The notes under the pieces: model-generated | What the model was told of the DNA's origin: nothing | The model's input: only the letters and a program-made list of their open reading frames with translations | The model's database searches: none | Translations under genes and position numbers: made by a program | Shown: in pieces, positions 36,499 to 50,861 of the stretch | Position numbering within the stretch: position 1 is the stretch's first letter | Layout: every line of letters starts with the position of its first letter | Assembly: GCF_003254395.2 (NCBI RefSeq) | Contig: NC_037644.1 | Coordinates: 14,012,586-14,076,585 of the forward strand | Length of the DNA: 64,000 nucleotides | Reading direction: 5' to 3' | From: Apis mellifera | Lineage: Eukaryota > Arthropoda > Insecta > Hymenoptera > Apidae

Positions 36499-39400
36499 GT
36501 GGGAATCTGCCAACTTACAGGTATCTATTTCTTTCGATTTTTCTGTTCCATCGGTCTCTCCGCCAGCTGTCAGCTCGTTGCCAGGTGCCACGAAACGCGA
36601 TTACGAATCCCTTCCACGGGCTCGAGAACCCGAGACGACTCGTTCGAGTTGTTGTTTCTTGCGTTTACGTTTCGGATCGGAGCAGGATGCCGGGCGTTAT
36701 TCGTGCACCTGCCTTCCTTGGCCCTTGTTCCCTTTAGCGTACGGTACGGTACAGTTGCGCTTTCCTTTTTTTTCCTTTCGAAATCGTAAGCCGAAGTCGT
36801 CACACGTGCGAACGAAAATCGTATACGATCGTTATATAACGGCATCGTAATCGTTACCTCGATCGCGAACGAAATTAAACGCCGCGGTCAACGAGCGTGA
36901 ATTACATTACTTTTATATACATTCGTGATATCCTATTGTTTTCAGCAGCGTAATCAAAGAAAGAAAGAAAGGAGAAAAAAAAAAAAAAAAAAGAAAAAAT
37001 CGAGCATAACATTTTGCGACGCGCACGTATGGCGGTTCGTTCTCACACGCGGCGAAGAAGAAGGTAAATTTTAACGGGTCGCGTTTCTTTCGTTCGTCGA
37101 GAGAGATAACGATTCTTACCGGATCTCCGGTATTCGTGTATTGCTCGGCGAGCACGATGAACTGTTTGAACGGGCGCAGAAACGAGCTCGCAACGGGATA
37201 TCGTGGAACGAGGTGCGCACATCTCCGATTCTACATTCTACTCACCATTAATAACACGCTAAACATTCTCAGCAAAATTTTTCTCACACACGGACCTCGG
37301 CCATTTTCCACGTGGTACATTGTTCCGTCGCGTTGCTTTCCAAAGATTACACGCGTTCTTCTATACTACCTCGTTCCATTTATACATTCAATATAGTAAT
37401 TTTCGTATTCGCTCGTATGGGAAATATGTTAGTAACATAATTCCAAAAGCGTTAACCGTGATGAAACGCGTCTCGGCTCTCTCTTCGTTCATGTAATAGC
37501 GATTAATAGTGGTTAAGATATCTCGTATTTGCACAGTGAATTTGATACATAAAGGTGAAAGAAAGAACTTTACTTCTGATACATCAATACGTTTTTATTC
37601 GATTCTCTTTCGAGTCTCTTTGATCATTTAACCACAAATTCTGTAAAATAATTTCTATCCACGATGATTTTGCATCGTAAAATTTATATTAACATTCGTC
37701 TCGAATCTTTTTTCTCGTTCGTCGACCTTGACACCGGTTCGATATATATATATATATATAGTCTCGAATGTCTTGGCCTTTACGTCGATAAATCCGTGGG
37801 TTGCTTCTTCTTCGAGTCGTCGAAGGTCGACTTCGTTTCCTTCTTCGGCCTTTCGATACGATCGTTTTTCGTACGATCTGCCTGGAGCAACGCAAATCGA
37901 TCGATCCTCGTTTCAAACTTTACCTTTGTTTTTCATTCCAGTCCACAGTTTAAAAATTAATAAACGATTCGATACGCGTTATCGCGAATGTAACACGGCT
38001 AAAACTGTAATAGAATTACTCGAATTACTGGAACAGAAAATTTCGTATCGGCGACCTTGAGGATTATTCTTCCGATCGCATAGCGAGAAATCGTCATGAA
38101 GGATCGCGAAACTTGCCATAGCTCGAGTTTGTTTCCCCGCTCGGTCGCTGCAATTGAACACTCGCCTCATGAATGAATCATGACCAGCTTTAAGGACGCA
38201 AGAATTCTGCCGTATGAGGAACTACCGGCCATCGTTACAAGTAGCTACCTGCGCTTCTTAATTACGGGTCTCGGGCAAAAGGAAAAAAAAAAAAAAAGAA
38301 CGAAGGAGCAGACAGTAAGAAGATCGAATGTGATCCTTGTTAAAGCACCATTAACTAATATACCGATCGAATCGATTCGAGCAGGATCACGACCTCTCGT
38401 GAACGAATTAAAGTGAAAGTTCGTCTATATACAGTTGGCGTTTGACGGTTCGAGTTCCTTGTTTCTCATTGTTAGATCATCTCTCTCTCTCTCTCTCTTT
38501 CCCTCGAAGGGTCGCTGATTGTTTCGCTTTGGAACAATCGTAAGACGACTGTGACCGTTCTCGACTCGTGTCTCCGTCGAGTTTACCGCCGCCAGCCAAT
38601 GAAAATCCCGAGTGGAAGTGAATTTATGCGGGCTGTTACGGCGATTATGGAAGTCGTGGAAAGTACGAAAGTAGGGTAACGAAACTAATTTCTCTCTTTC
38701 TCCCTCTGGTGTGGTTTACATTTCAGATAAAATCTGAATTCGAAGTGGACGCGAAACGTTTTTAGTTTTAACGATAGAACTGTCTGTTCGCGCGAGGAAG
38801 CTCGATCGGTAAATCAAATTCACGCGAATCCCCCAAAGATTTTCCGAATCTAATCGATCGTATATATTTGCACGATATAACACGCGCCGCAACACGTAGC
38901 TGTGTATAACGTGTACTATCCAACGTGCTATGGGAATTCCAATCGAATTCAGCGTTCACGTATCGACGTCGTTCGAAGGTCTGATTGTTGCCAGAGAGAA
39001 GACTCGGCATGACGCATAATATAAACAGTACGTACATTCATCGCATGCTTGTTACGTCGATCTTATCGATGAAATATTTGGGTCGTAACACGAGCATGGT
39101 TTCTTTTTTTTTTTTTTTTTCTTTCTTTCTAGAAGGGATATCAACTTTCAGATTCTTCAATGGAGCAAGAGTATCGCTCGGGTATTTATTACGTTGTTTT
39201 TCGAGTGAAACTACTATCGAGAGGAGAATTATTCATTAAGAAGCAATTCTCAATCGCGTTTCGTTGAACGCGGAAAAAGTTTCGAAAATAAAAATCGTAG
39301 TATTAATTTGATCAATGGATATTAAATAATTAATAGACAATTAAATATTATTGTATGAAAAAAAAAGAAATTGTGAACGTACAAGTAAATTCTGTCTGGC

Positions 39401-42400
39401 GACAGAATTTTCCGATCGATTTAACATGCGCATTCTTCGTTTAAATTTTTTTTAACCAATATCAGAGGAATATAAATTTTACACAGATGCGTCGGCGAGC
39501 GGTACAAGCGGTAATTGTTAATATATCAAAGACGAGTTACGCAAGCTTATGCCTTTCACTTTCTATTTTAGATAAATCTCGATCCCGTGAATTTTCCCCG
39601 ACAAATGATAGGAAATAGATGATTGCACGGATATAAATTACAGCGACGTTACAGATTCGATACAATTATAACATTACGTGTTTTTGTTTTCGCGCAAGAA
39701 CCAGAATTGCGCAACTCTCGCTCCAATTACACTTAATATTTTCAACAAATGATTACTCTTTTTCTAAATATCATTTATAAGCTTTAGATCGTACAACATT
39801 GGATGCTCGAAAGAAAAACTGGAGTGATGATATCTTCAACTTGAAAACATTATATACGTAAATTTTTCCAATAAAAAAAAAAAAAGAAACTTAAAACTCT
39901 CGTTATTAATTTTTCAATGACCAATTGAAAATTCTTCGAGCAAATATTTCTACTTTTATTTTGTATCAAAAATGCGCATTTATCATCAAATGGTGCGAAA
40001 TTTATCAGAATAAATGTTGTAAAAAAAGATATATAATACGTACGATACATCAAATCAACGACATATTATACAAATAGATTTTCGTATACTTTTGCTGATA
40101 ATCGTGGAGTGGAATTATTACTCGAGCAGATTTTAAAATCATTACGTCGTTGATTAATTCGCTATTTCTACATTCCTCCATCTAACGCGGCGCCGCTCCA
40201 TAACGGGATACACAGATATGATAATTGAACGGACGAAAGGAGACACAACGTAGCGACGCAGGAGCAGTAAGTTGAATTCGCACACTTACTGCCCGCAATC
40301 TCAGCTTACATCTCGCACCATATATTACATTTCATCCCGCTTAATTATTATTCGCGTAACAGGATATAATTTCTCAAAGATCAAAGTGGGGAGCATCGTG
40401 GCGGAATTTGCTCGGGTATATCTCGGTCAAGGCTCGGCTCTCGCATCGAATCCTACCCAACGATTCGAATACACGCGAATCGTTGAAGAGATTCCTCGAA
40501 TGGAAGAAAGGTGTAGCGCATAGGTGAAACCATTCGCTGTTACCGCACGAATGGAGCGCGTATTGCTCAACGGAGTTGCGCGGGAGGCGTCTCTCTCTCT
40601 CTCGTTCTCGCGAATCCTCCTCCCCTCTTCGTCGCTTGAAACGCGGCCTATCCAGTTTGACCGGAACACGTTCCAGTTTTCTAGCAAAAGTTAGAATAAT
40701 CGTTTCTGGGTCAGTTTCCAGAAGAAATATTTGGAACTCGTTGGAAGGATCGGCGCGAACGAGAGAAACCGTGGAACCACGTTACGAACAGGGTATTGGT
40801 ATTAGTATCACGCGGGGAGGTGAATTACGCGGCACGACGAATGGCCGGGTCATTAGTGACTTGCTAATCTAGCAACTACTGCTATACGGGGGCACGGATT
40901 TTTACGCGGCCCGTGCACGCTTAAGAATGATCGCGCACCGGTAAGATCAGATTCCCGGCTCGCTACGCCATAAATTGCCCACGCTGGAAACAATAATAAT
41001 CGAAGTTTATTTGACCGAGCGGTTATACAACGTTACTCAACGTTGCGTTTCACTATTATCTCGTTCGATGCACCGCTCGAAGCGAACAATTAGAGAGACA
41101 CGGGCCAACGAACGCGTGCCTACAATCGAATACCTAACGTTTTTCCAAGGCATAAAGGAAAAAGACGCGTAAATATATTGTGTCGCGAGATTTTGGTTGA
41201 GGCGAAAAATATCACGAACTCTGTTCTCGGCGAACGATGATATCTAAAACGACGATCTGCGATTTACTCGGTCGACGACGGTCTAGCCCGCGTGTATCTC
41301 CAAGCATCTCGAGCATTTCTCCTCCCGTCGTTGCCGTTTCTCTATCCGGTTGCCGGCCCTCCTACCGTTTCGCACGTCTCGACCGGTTGTTCTATAGGAG
41401 AGCAGCGGATGCTCGCCGCACGACGGACGACGAAACCGGATGTCCTTCGCTCCGAGAAAAAGGAGAGATTAAACGAGAAGTAATGTAGGATAACGAAGCG
41501 GCGGACGAGCCGGTGAATACCGAGGAAACGAAGGAAAAGATCGATTTAGCCAATAACTTTCGCATTAATATTCCTGTTGGCAGCCAATAACTGTTCCATT
41601 ATAATCGACGATTAAACCGTAATCTCGAGAAAATTAATGGGAGTTCAGGGGTTGGAGATCGAGAGCAACACGAAATTCTTCTGAATTCGTTTTGATATAC
41701 GCGCGCGCGTGTGTGTGTGTATAACTTCATCGCGCGCCGATTTACGATAAGCGGTTCTCGGATAAATGTCGAGAACCAACACCAACACGTTATTATCCGT
41801 TCCAGGATTTCCTATCGTTCCGACCACTCCAATTTGCCTCGTGGTTATCTATCGAGCAGAAAAAACGGATAGATTTGGAATTAACTCGCTCCGAGACGAG
41901 TATTTCCGTTACGTATATCCATTTTTCCTCGCCAATTCGAGGAACGAAATTGATCGAGACGCGTTATCGGTGTTGGAACGACATCTGCCAACCGTTCTTC
42001 AACTTGCTCGTTGTCCAACTGAATTCACTCACTCCCACTGCTGCTCTTCTTCTTCTTCTTCTTTTTATGCGCTCGAGAAAAAAAGAAAAGAGAAGAGAAG
42101 AAAAGGAACGATCGACTTACAAGTTGGGCGGTTCGTTGCGCGATTTCAGATCGAGCGGATAGATTCGATGTAGCGGAGATTTATAATCGATAATAGATAA
42201 GGGGGAAGACAGAGAGGCAGTGGAGAGATAGTCTCGAGGCCTTTGCTGCTACCAACCGACGATCCTCGAATCATTTGCGACAATGAGCGATTCTGCAAAT
42301 GTCGATGACACGCCGTGCGAAACTAACCGGTCATTGTGCAAGCGAACTACGGACAACCCTTGCGAAATTGCGCCAGGCTCCGACCTCGGCCAACCTTCCA

Positions 42401-45400
42401 ATTGTATATATACCTAACCGTTTTCTTCGGGATGTAGCAAAACTAATTCGATTTTCCATCCAGAATATTTGTCTGGAAAAGAGCATAAAAGTCAGCCGTG
42501 AAGAGATAAAGTAGCAGCAGATTCTTCTTATATTTTTCTTCGTAAATTGATAATTTAAATCTGTAAATTTTTACCTAATTTTATATAAGATACTTTCATA
42601 AAAAAATAAAAATAAATCGTGAGAAAATTTTTAAAAAATTAATAAATTAATCGCGTTTATTATCGAAATTATCAATAGTAGTTGGAAAAGTGTAGTTCTC
42701 TCGGTTTTGAATAATCGATAGACGAAGCATATCGCGCTATTGGTTGCCAGGCGTTGTTGCAAATATGAAAAGGTGTCCATAATACCACTTTTTCCCCGTA
42801 TCCGTGCATAATAGATAGATTTGCGCGAATGCAAAGGAAGATAAGTTATCTCGAGCAGGAACGCGGACAAAGGAGCCCGTCCGTGGCAACAATGGCGTAT
42901 ATTTTTCTCTCAAGCCGAGTTAAATATTGTCCTTTCCATAGTCAATACGTTATCTGCTCATTTCCATATGATAGGTCAATGATAAGGTTTAAGAACGTTC
43001 TCTGGTTCACGGTGGCTCGCGGTGGAGCCCGACTCCTTTCTTTCTCGCATTTGTTTCGCGCTCGAACAAACCCGAGTGTCGGCGTCGCGCGGCACAAAAT
43101 CAACGCTTTATCGAACACGATGATCTTGAAAAATTATAAGAGTCCTTGGTTGGAATAAGGCCACGCGCATAACGCCGCCTCTTACGGAATCAACGTTTCA
43201 ACCGAGCGGAAACATCGAAGATCGGATGAATCTTCAGATTTTTTTCAGAGAGGAAGAAAGTCGAGCGACGAAGCTTTATTTATCGGACAATTTTTCGAGA
43301 TGGCGCGTTATGGTGCACCATTATCGAATCATCGCATTGAGTCGCTTTTATTCGTTCCATCTTCCTCGAGAACGAGAATTTTTCTCGATTTTGATTTTTA
43401 GATTAGCTAGAAACAATCGAATTATTTCTTCGTTCGTGGGATCGGAATTCGATTCCCATCGCGGTTCGATAAAGTTTTCGAATCGATTTCGTTGCACGGA
43501 AAAAACGGATGGCCATTTAGAAAACGGTAGCCGGGATTTCCGGTATGCGTTGTACATCGTCCAACGTTTTATCGCTGTTATCCAGTAGCGTGTTATCCAA
43601 CGGCGTTCGATTTTCTCCAGTTTCCTCTTACGAAGCCAAGGATCGCGATTCGATAGCGGAGCGACGATGCGTGAACGCCGCTATACCCCGAACCAACCAT
43701 AATCCCATTATTACTTTAATTAGCGCCCTCTCGGCCATGGGATTGCGCGATCCCAACCAACCTTCCTATTCCACGCATTTCGTACACGGAACAATGATAA
43801 TCTCGTTTCGCTTCGATCCCTTTTCGATCGGTAAAGTTTCCATAAGATCGACACCACGATTCTCTGCTCACAATTTTATGTAAGCAGTTTATTTCTATAT
43901 ATAATAGAAGCATGCTGAAAAAAGACGCGAAGAAAATGCGTTCAAATTTAATTTACCTTAATTTACCTTTTTATAGCGTGCGTTTCGTTGATAGCGATAC
44001 GAGTCGCTTTATAGATTGTAAACGTAAATTTACACAAAAAGTATAATAAAGTATTATTTTTTTAATTTGAATAGAAATATAGGGAATAGAAATTCTCCTC
44101 GAGTGATAAAATGAATGTAAAGAAACATTCGTATTTTCTCGCGTATCATCGAAGCAAAAACCGTTGGAATCCGGAAGAAAGCACGGAGGCATAGAAATTC
44201 ATTAAAGAAGATTCTATGAAATTCGTTTGGCGAAAATGTTTGTCACGCTTCATTTCATCCGTTCCGTAGGATCGTTCAACATATAATATTTCCCTCTTAA
44301 ATCCTTTCCACGCGACGAGCGTGGAAGAAATTTTCGGACCGCGAAAAACCGTTATCGAGATTTTTCCCTTTCCATTTTCAACATTCCATCTTTGGATTGC
44401 GAATTGTGCGCGATAACATATATATTTAACGATCCTGCATGGTAATAATGTATCGAAACGAGAAGAAAAACGTCAGGATAATATTTCCTGTCCGTATCCA
44501 TTTAAGTTGCGCAAGTCGAGTTCACTTGCGACAGACAATTCTCTGAATGTCAGGTTAAACGGTGCATGATCGGAGCAGCGGCGGTATAATAATCTGAGAA
44601 CGCGGCAAGAAATCCACGACAAATTTACCTGCTTTGTTCCACCATTTTATCGCTATTACGTGATATCGCGATAACATTTTCATCGATAAATATCTAATTA
44701 ATATACGACATATTACGATTCGATATAATTTCTTTCACTCGGCCGTTGTGATCGATGACAATTTATTCCATTTTACTCGTATTTCCAATAATAATAACGA
44801 GAATAGAAAACGAGCACGTTCCTTAAATCATCGGAAATATGAAAGATTATCGAGATCTGAATTCATCGGAGCTTATCTTACACGTTATCACGAGTGGAGT
44901 AAGAAAAGCGAAAAGAATCGAATTGTCAATCAATTTGTTACGTTCTAATTATTACGTTCAGGTAGATAAAATCGTATTTCGATGAAGAATAAATCATAGA
45001 GAACAGAAATTGCAGTCCCGTTCGATGCAATTTGTAAGTCCAATTTTTACGAATTTATCTCCTTTATTATCCTTCTACAATTATTTTATTTCTTATTTCC
45101 CCGCAATTGGCCTTGGAGCACGAACAATTTTCTTCCAGATTCCGAGAAGATTCTCCGTTTGCCCACTTCGTTCTCGATTAACCCACACGCGATGACTCAT
45201 CCCTGTGTCCGGAATCCACGATAATGGATTAGAGCGGTACGGTGATAATTTTCCGTGTCGCGCGTCCTTTGCCTTTCTTTGTGCCTTCTTGTAAAATGAA
45301 AGGAAAACGATGGATGGGTCAGCTCGGTCGAATTCTTCTCCGACGGGAAAAATGACATTTCCATGATCCACCGGGGATTCAAAGGGAATAGAAAGGCATT

Positions 45401-45598
45401 GTTGCAGGTACTCCGATTGTTGACTTAGGTTTTCACCCAGGATAAACAGAGATATCGAGAGAATGGGTTCTTATCTTTCTCTCTTTCTTTCCTCTTTCGT
45501 TCCCTCGTTTCTTCGCATTTCTATCGTGTCGTGATTTCGATATCGAGCAAACACGCGCGTTCGTTATCGCCGAGAGTTCGACTTTCTTTCGATCGGGA

Positions 45599-45624
45599 TT
45601 TATAATTTGCGTTTATAATTTGCG
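45599..45624. repeat. Two exact tandem copies of a 13-base unit
   Basis: The unit TTTATAATTTGCG occurs twice with no gap. It is a small duplication with no coding context. Confidence 0.9.
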
Positions 45625-46765
45625 ACTTTTACGATGTCGATGTTTATCGCATGTCAAACGAGCCTGATTTGCGAAAGACCGATAGGAAATAGGTTAGAGA
45701 GTCTATATTATTTTAAAAGAAATATCTCGCGTGTATAATTAAAAGTTTAAAATGAATAATTCTATCCTCGGTTCAACGAGGAACACCGACGAATACGATT
45801 CGTTATTATCGATGGTCGAGTTATTGGAAGCCGTGCGAGGGTAAGAGAAGGAGAGGAACGACTGGAAAGGAAGAGAATTTGCCGGTCGCTACGAATTTGG
45901 CCATCGAACGTGTCGCGATTGCCAAAGCAATTCCGGCGAGTTGCGCGAAAATTTAGATTGTTTCCGTTCCCATTCGATACGCAGCTTCGAAACATTTCGT
46001 TCGTTACGAGAATTCAATAGTATATAAAAAAAAAAAAAAGGAACAATCATTTCTTTCACTCGTACAATAACTTTCAAAAGATAATCATTTTCGAAATTAT
46101 CTGTAAATGATTCTAAACATATATTTCGTTCTCTTGCTTTTCTTTTTATCGCTTCTTACTTCCTTTATATTATATTCCCCAGAAATGAAAGTTAACGAGT
46201 ATCGAAGATATCGTGAATTTATTGATGGAAAAATTTGATTACCTAATAAAAAAGACATCAAACGTATTTAATTAATTCTAATTCATTAACTGTATCTTTA
46301 AACTCTCTCGGCCTATTTAATTGCGTCGATTATACGTATCACACGTTCAACTAGGCTGAACAATTGCATCTGACTCGACGAAAGACCAGATTTCTAAATT
46401 CTTCTCTTCCTTCTTACTCGAGATACGAGGAATAAAATTAAATGCAACGAAATATCCATTGATGGTGATTGATTCGATTTCTAAGGCACGCGAAAATCCG
46501 AGTATAGCCCCAAAATATTATTCTTCACTCGTTGAAATTTTCAAATTACGAGATACAATGTATCGTACTACGGGTTCCCGACATTTTTCGCTGCTTCTCG
46601 CGCATCTCTATCGATCTCATTATTTTCACCGGGTTGCTTAACGGTACGCTTAGAGAATCTGCGAAGCGTGCTCGTCTCGAGCTGACACAATCGGGTCGCC
46701 TCGAACGTATACACACAGGGATTCTATCGCTCGTTCACCGCGCGAGATTTCACCAACCGCCGCCG

Positions 46766-46771
46766 CTTCTT

Positions 46772-46800
<29 letters not shown>
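46766..46800. repeat. CTT trinucleotide microsatellite
   Basis: About twelve CTT units following a CGC-rich start. It gives a poly-Leu frame on + and a poly-Lys frame on the minus strand, both artefacts of the repeat. Confidence 0.9.
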
Positions 46801-46802
<2 letters not shown>

Positions 46803-49800
46803 GCTGCGGCTCCCATTTTTCTCGTGTTCGCGTGAAATTGTATCGGAGAAGTCGGCTCGCGTTGCTTATAACCAACTTTATACCACACGCGTCGCGTTTT
46901 TTCCCCTTCTCCCCTCTCCACGTATCGCCGCATTCTTGCCGAGGAGGAACAGTTTTATTTTACGCTATCGTAAACGAGAAATTCTTATCGACGCGCATCG
47001 TTTCGCGTATCTATACAGCGCCGCGTTTCCACAAAACGCATAACTTCCTCCACTTTCTCGATTCGTCCGCGAAACAGCGAAGAATTCGAAGATGATCACG
47101 TTGCCGGTTCTTCTCTTTCCCCGCTTTTAATTACCACGCGCCTATCTATCGCTTATCTACGTTCGTTACGTACATTAGACACGAGATAAATCCATATAAA
47201 CCCAGCATCGCAAAAGTTCGAATCGAGTCTCGGCTGCGTCTCAGGTACGAAATGAAAAATTTCTCTCTTCCCGTTTGATAGATTTACAGCGTCCATTCGA
47301 TCGTAACGCTACGTCATAAAAGAGACGGATCGATTTTCTTCGCGATACAACGAGATACAACGCTCGAAATTTCGTGGAGCGCAACGATCCAATGCAATGG
47401 TTGTCGGTCACTTCGCGAACAAATAAATCGTACGTACGTCGGTAGGGAAATGAGCGAAACGCGCGAACCGCAGAGATTTTGCAATCCTCCTACACGGTTT
47501 CCATTGTCTCGGCGATCGGTATCGTTAAAAATCGTTGCGGGGTGATCGATGCCCATCGTGGCTTAATTAGCATCGATAGGAGCCCTCCCCACCGCCGACT
47601 CGGTTATGTAAATGGTCGCGATCGGTCGGATTAATGTCTCGTAGTGGGCCGAGAAATTTCGCCGGTGCTTTCAAATTTCCATACATCGTAATTGATGTAA
47701 TGCGGTCGGCAATAGCGGCGATCTGTCGAGGGCAAAGTCTTGCGATTCGAACGGGTGGCAAAATCCAAGTGGCGCGCGCGTCGTTAGCGCAGTTTAGAAT
47801 CGTTTAGCACTGTCATCGTGCCACTGTTTACCGGGATACCGCGTGTATCTGTCTTCGTTCCTATCGTAACTTTCTCTCGACACGACTCGCACACGCCCCG
47901 CGTCCAGGATATCGGCGCGTATAATGCATGCATATGTAACGCATACTTCCGTTTGTAAGCGTGTAAACACAAGCTTCCCGATCGTAATAACCTCGATCTA
48001 ACGCTTCACGGAATTTCGCTAAATTTTACGTATTTATTTTCATTCGTATCGAATCGTGTAAGAATTTAATCGCCAACACGATTCGCCGCGTGATAATAAT
48101 GATATATCGGCAACAGTTGGTCGAAAACAACGAGCGTCCCGTATATACCGACATTTGGAATGCAAATGTCGATTAAGAGAATCGATAAGTATCGATAAAC
48201 AACAGCGTTGTTGGCGTACATTCACGCACTTGATCGTGTTGGTCGGTGGGTGGTGCGTGTAACGAGATTTAACCTTTCCTTTCCTTTGTACACGCGCAAT
48301 TTGCGACGTGTCCGTTCTCCAGCCACGAAATGCAACGAAATCTTTGCCTCTGTTTGGATTTTCGAGGGAATCGGTGAAGATCGATTTCAGAACAAGAAAT
48401 CACGTAAGAAAGACGGTGAAAATGGAAATTATCGTAGGGTGGAGTGTAAATCTAGAATCCGGTTTCGTATCGACCTGTTGCTCGAGATTTAAATTACCTC
48501 GATAGGCATTGATTTAGAGGCGAGCGCGTTACGTTGATACGAAAAGATTCGATCTGTCAGATTCGGTCGGGGGAGATACGTGTACGCGAATGACGGAGTG
48601 TCTATGGTGCTCGCCCGTTGTCGATTATAAAACGATAGAACGAGCCATTAAACGGTATAGCTTTTCATTAAACCATTTTTTCCCCCGTCGACGTTATCGG
48701 TGTGAAACGGCACCGTTATCCAACGTCTTACGCAACCGATCCACTCCCCCTTCGTGAGATCGGTATTCCACGAGATTTCGTATCTCCTATCCGATTGGCT
48801 TTTCCGTGTGAAAACTACCAGCTTCGTGGGAATGAACGTCGGCTCGTTTACCGAATCCAGTAAATCCGGGGCATCGTCGGAGAGCGAGAGAGGAACAGAG
48901 ATCGATTTTATCTCCGTTATTTGCCTCAAAATACACGGTGCGAGAAATATTACACGCGTAAGGGATCGATCAGTTTCGCTATACGTAAAATATCGACACG
49001 GCCCGTTCATTCGGCAAATTACCCTGTTTAAATTAGGAAACTAGAGAACGAGTAGTCGAATCCAGATCTGTTATCTGGATCTTAATATCCAGCTGAGATA
49101 TTGCTAGCCAATATTTTCGAACGAAACGGCGTTACTAATGGATCCGGCGTATTAATCGAGAGACTTACGAGCTGCGCCGAAAAAGGAATCCGTGTTCTTA
49201 TTCTGCGATCGGGCGCATAAAACACCTACGTCTCTTCATGGAATTTATACATATACGTTTCCCTTGTTCAACGTCACAAGCCTCGCGGAGAGAAGCCACG
49301 AAATTAATTTGTAACCGGAAAACGTAGGCAAACGTCCGAGATACCTGCGCCTCGAAGGCTTAAGGGAGTTTACATAGGGGAGAGATAGATTCTAATATCC
49401 TTTCTTTATATCGGACCGTGACTAATATATCGCGGCTCGATCTGATATATAATGGAGCATTGTTCCAGATAGATAGGTTTATTCGGAACCTCGGGGCGTC
49501 TCGTTAGGGAGCTAATTGAAACGATATCTTTTTTTTTTCTCCCTTCTGCCTTCTGCCGACCAGTTTTCAAACAATTGATCGATCGCGTTATTACGGGGCC
49601 AAACGGTTTATTGGAGATTATACGGCGCGAAACGGGGAAAATTACCGGTACGTGGAAACTGGTTATCGAAAACTCGAGCGTCACTTTATTATTAATCGAA
49701 TATCACGATTCATTCCAACGTTGTTTCAACGTATTACGCGAAAAGTTCAACGTCCTAGCTGCTATCCCTCGATCGTACAGTAAGAAGGAGAAAAAGAGGG

Positions 49801-50842
49801 AAAGATCGCCAGAAAAATGGAAGAGAAAAGAGATATTGCGGATTTACGCTTATTTTACGGATTGTTCGAACGATATATCCGTGCGAACAGATATCCGAAC
49901 ATCCGTTCGAGTTTCTCTCTTTTGTCAACGCTTCGTCCGCGGGAGAAAAAAACGGACACATTGTAAAAGAAACTCGTCAACGCGTTTCGAAATTTAAACA
50001 GACTTCTCCCAAGTCCTTTCCAATTTATCGTCGGCACAGTTTTTAATAATTTTATAAAAAATCTGAAATCCAATTTTCTTCGCTCTTAAATTTTTAAATT
50101 AAACAAAAAATTTTTAATAAATTTTCGAAAAAATTTAAAAGCATTTAACACTCGAGATTGGTAATTTCCGTGCGAGGTGAAAGTAGAAGGATCCGCGGAA
50201 GTCGGTTCCCTCGGCCGTCTGTGTTGTCACGTGTCCACGTAACAACTACGTAAAAAAAGAAAAAAAAAAAAAAAAGAAAACGAAATAAGAGACGGAACAA
50301 TCGACGAACGTATCGGGAATCGGCAACGCGTTTCGATCGGTGAAAATTTCTTTGCCGGCGTGTCTCTCCCTGCAATAACGCGGCAAAGTATAGAGAGAGA
50401 GAGAGAAAGAGAAAGAGAGGGAGAGGGAGAGCAACGGGTGGCCGATAACGCGTCCTAACGGTGCAAAATCTTTCCGGTTGTTCGGGTGACGGGTCGCGGA
50501 ATAGGCATAAAACGATCCGATGGCCACAAAACGGTGATACACGGCCGAGGATTTCTCACGTTACACCGCAGCCTCGGACGATGTTCTCGTTTCCTGTGCA
50601 CCGGCTCGGTGGAGGATGCATCTGCAACCGAGACGCGTGCAACTATCTCTATACACGCCGATTTATCCAAGTAGTATACAGCGAGCAGGCTGTGAAGAGC
50701 GAAGGGGGGAATAGGGTGCGCTCCCTCCATCGTAATCTCGCGTTCGCATTGGCGAGCGTGGTAGCATCGCGTTAGCACCACGTTGCTATTCGCATAACCG
50801 GGTAACCTGTCCGACAGTTCCGTTCTGTGAACGTGTGCAACA

Positions 50843-50861
50843 ACGCGCGCGCGCGCGCGCG
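50843..50861. repeat. Alternating CG tract followed by GTGCACACGTGTG
   Basis: A run of alternating C and G is followed directly by alternating purine-pyrimidine sequence. Such sequence favours Z-DNA under supercoiling. It is not inside a supported gene. Confidence 0.8.

Noticed and set aside
47760..47810. Possible tRNA-like segment (GTTAGCGCAGT)
   Set aside because: No matching T-arm sequence (GGTTCGA type) or acceptor stem could be found at tRNA spacing.
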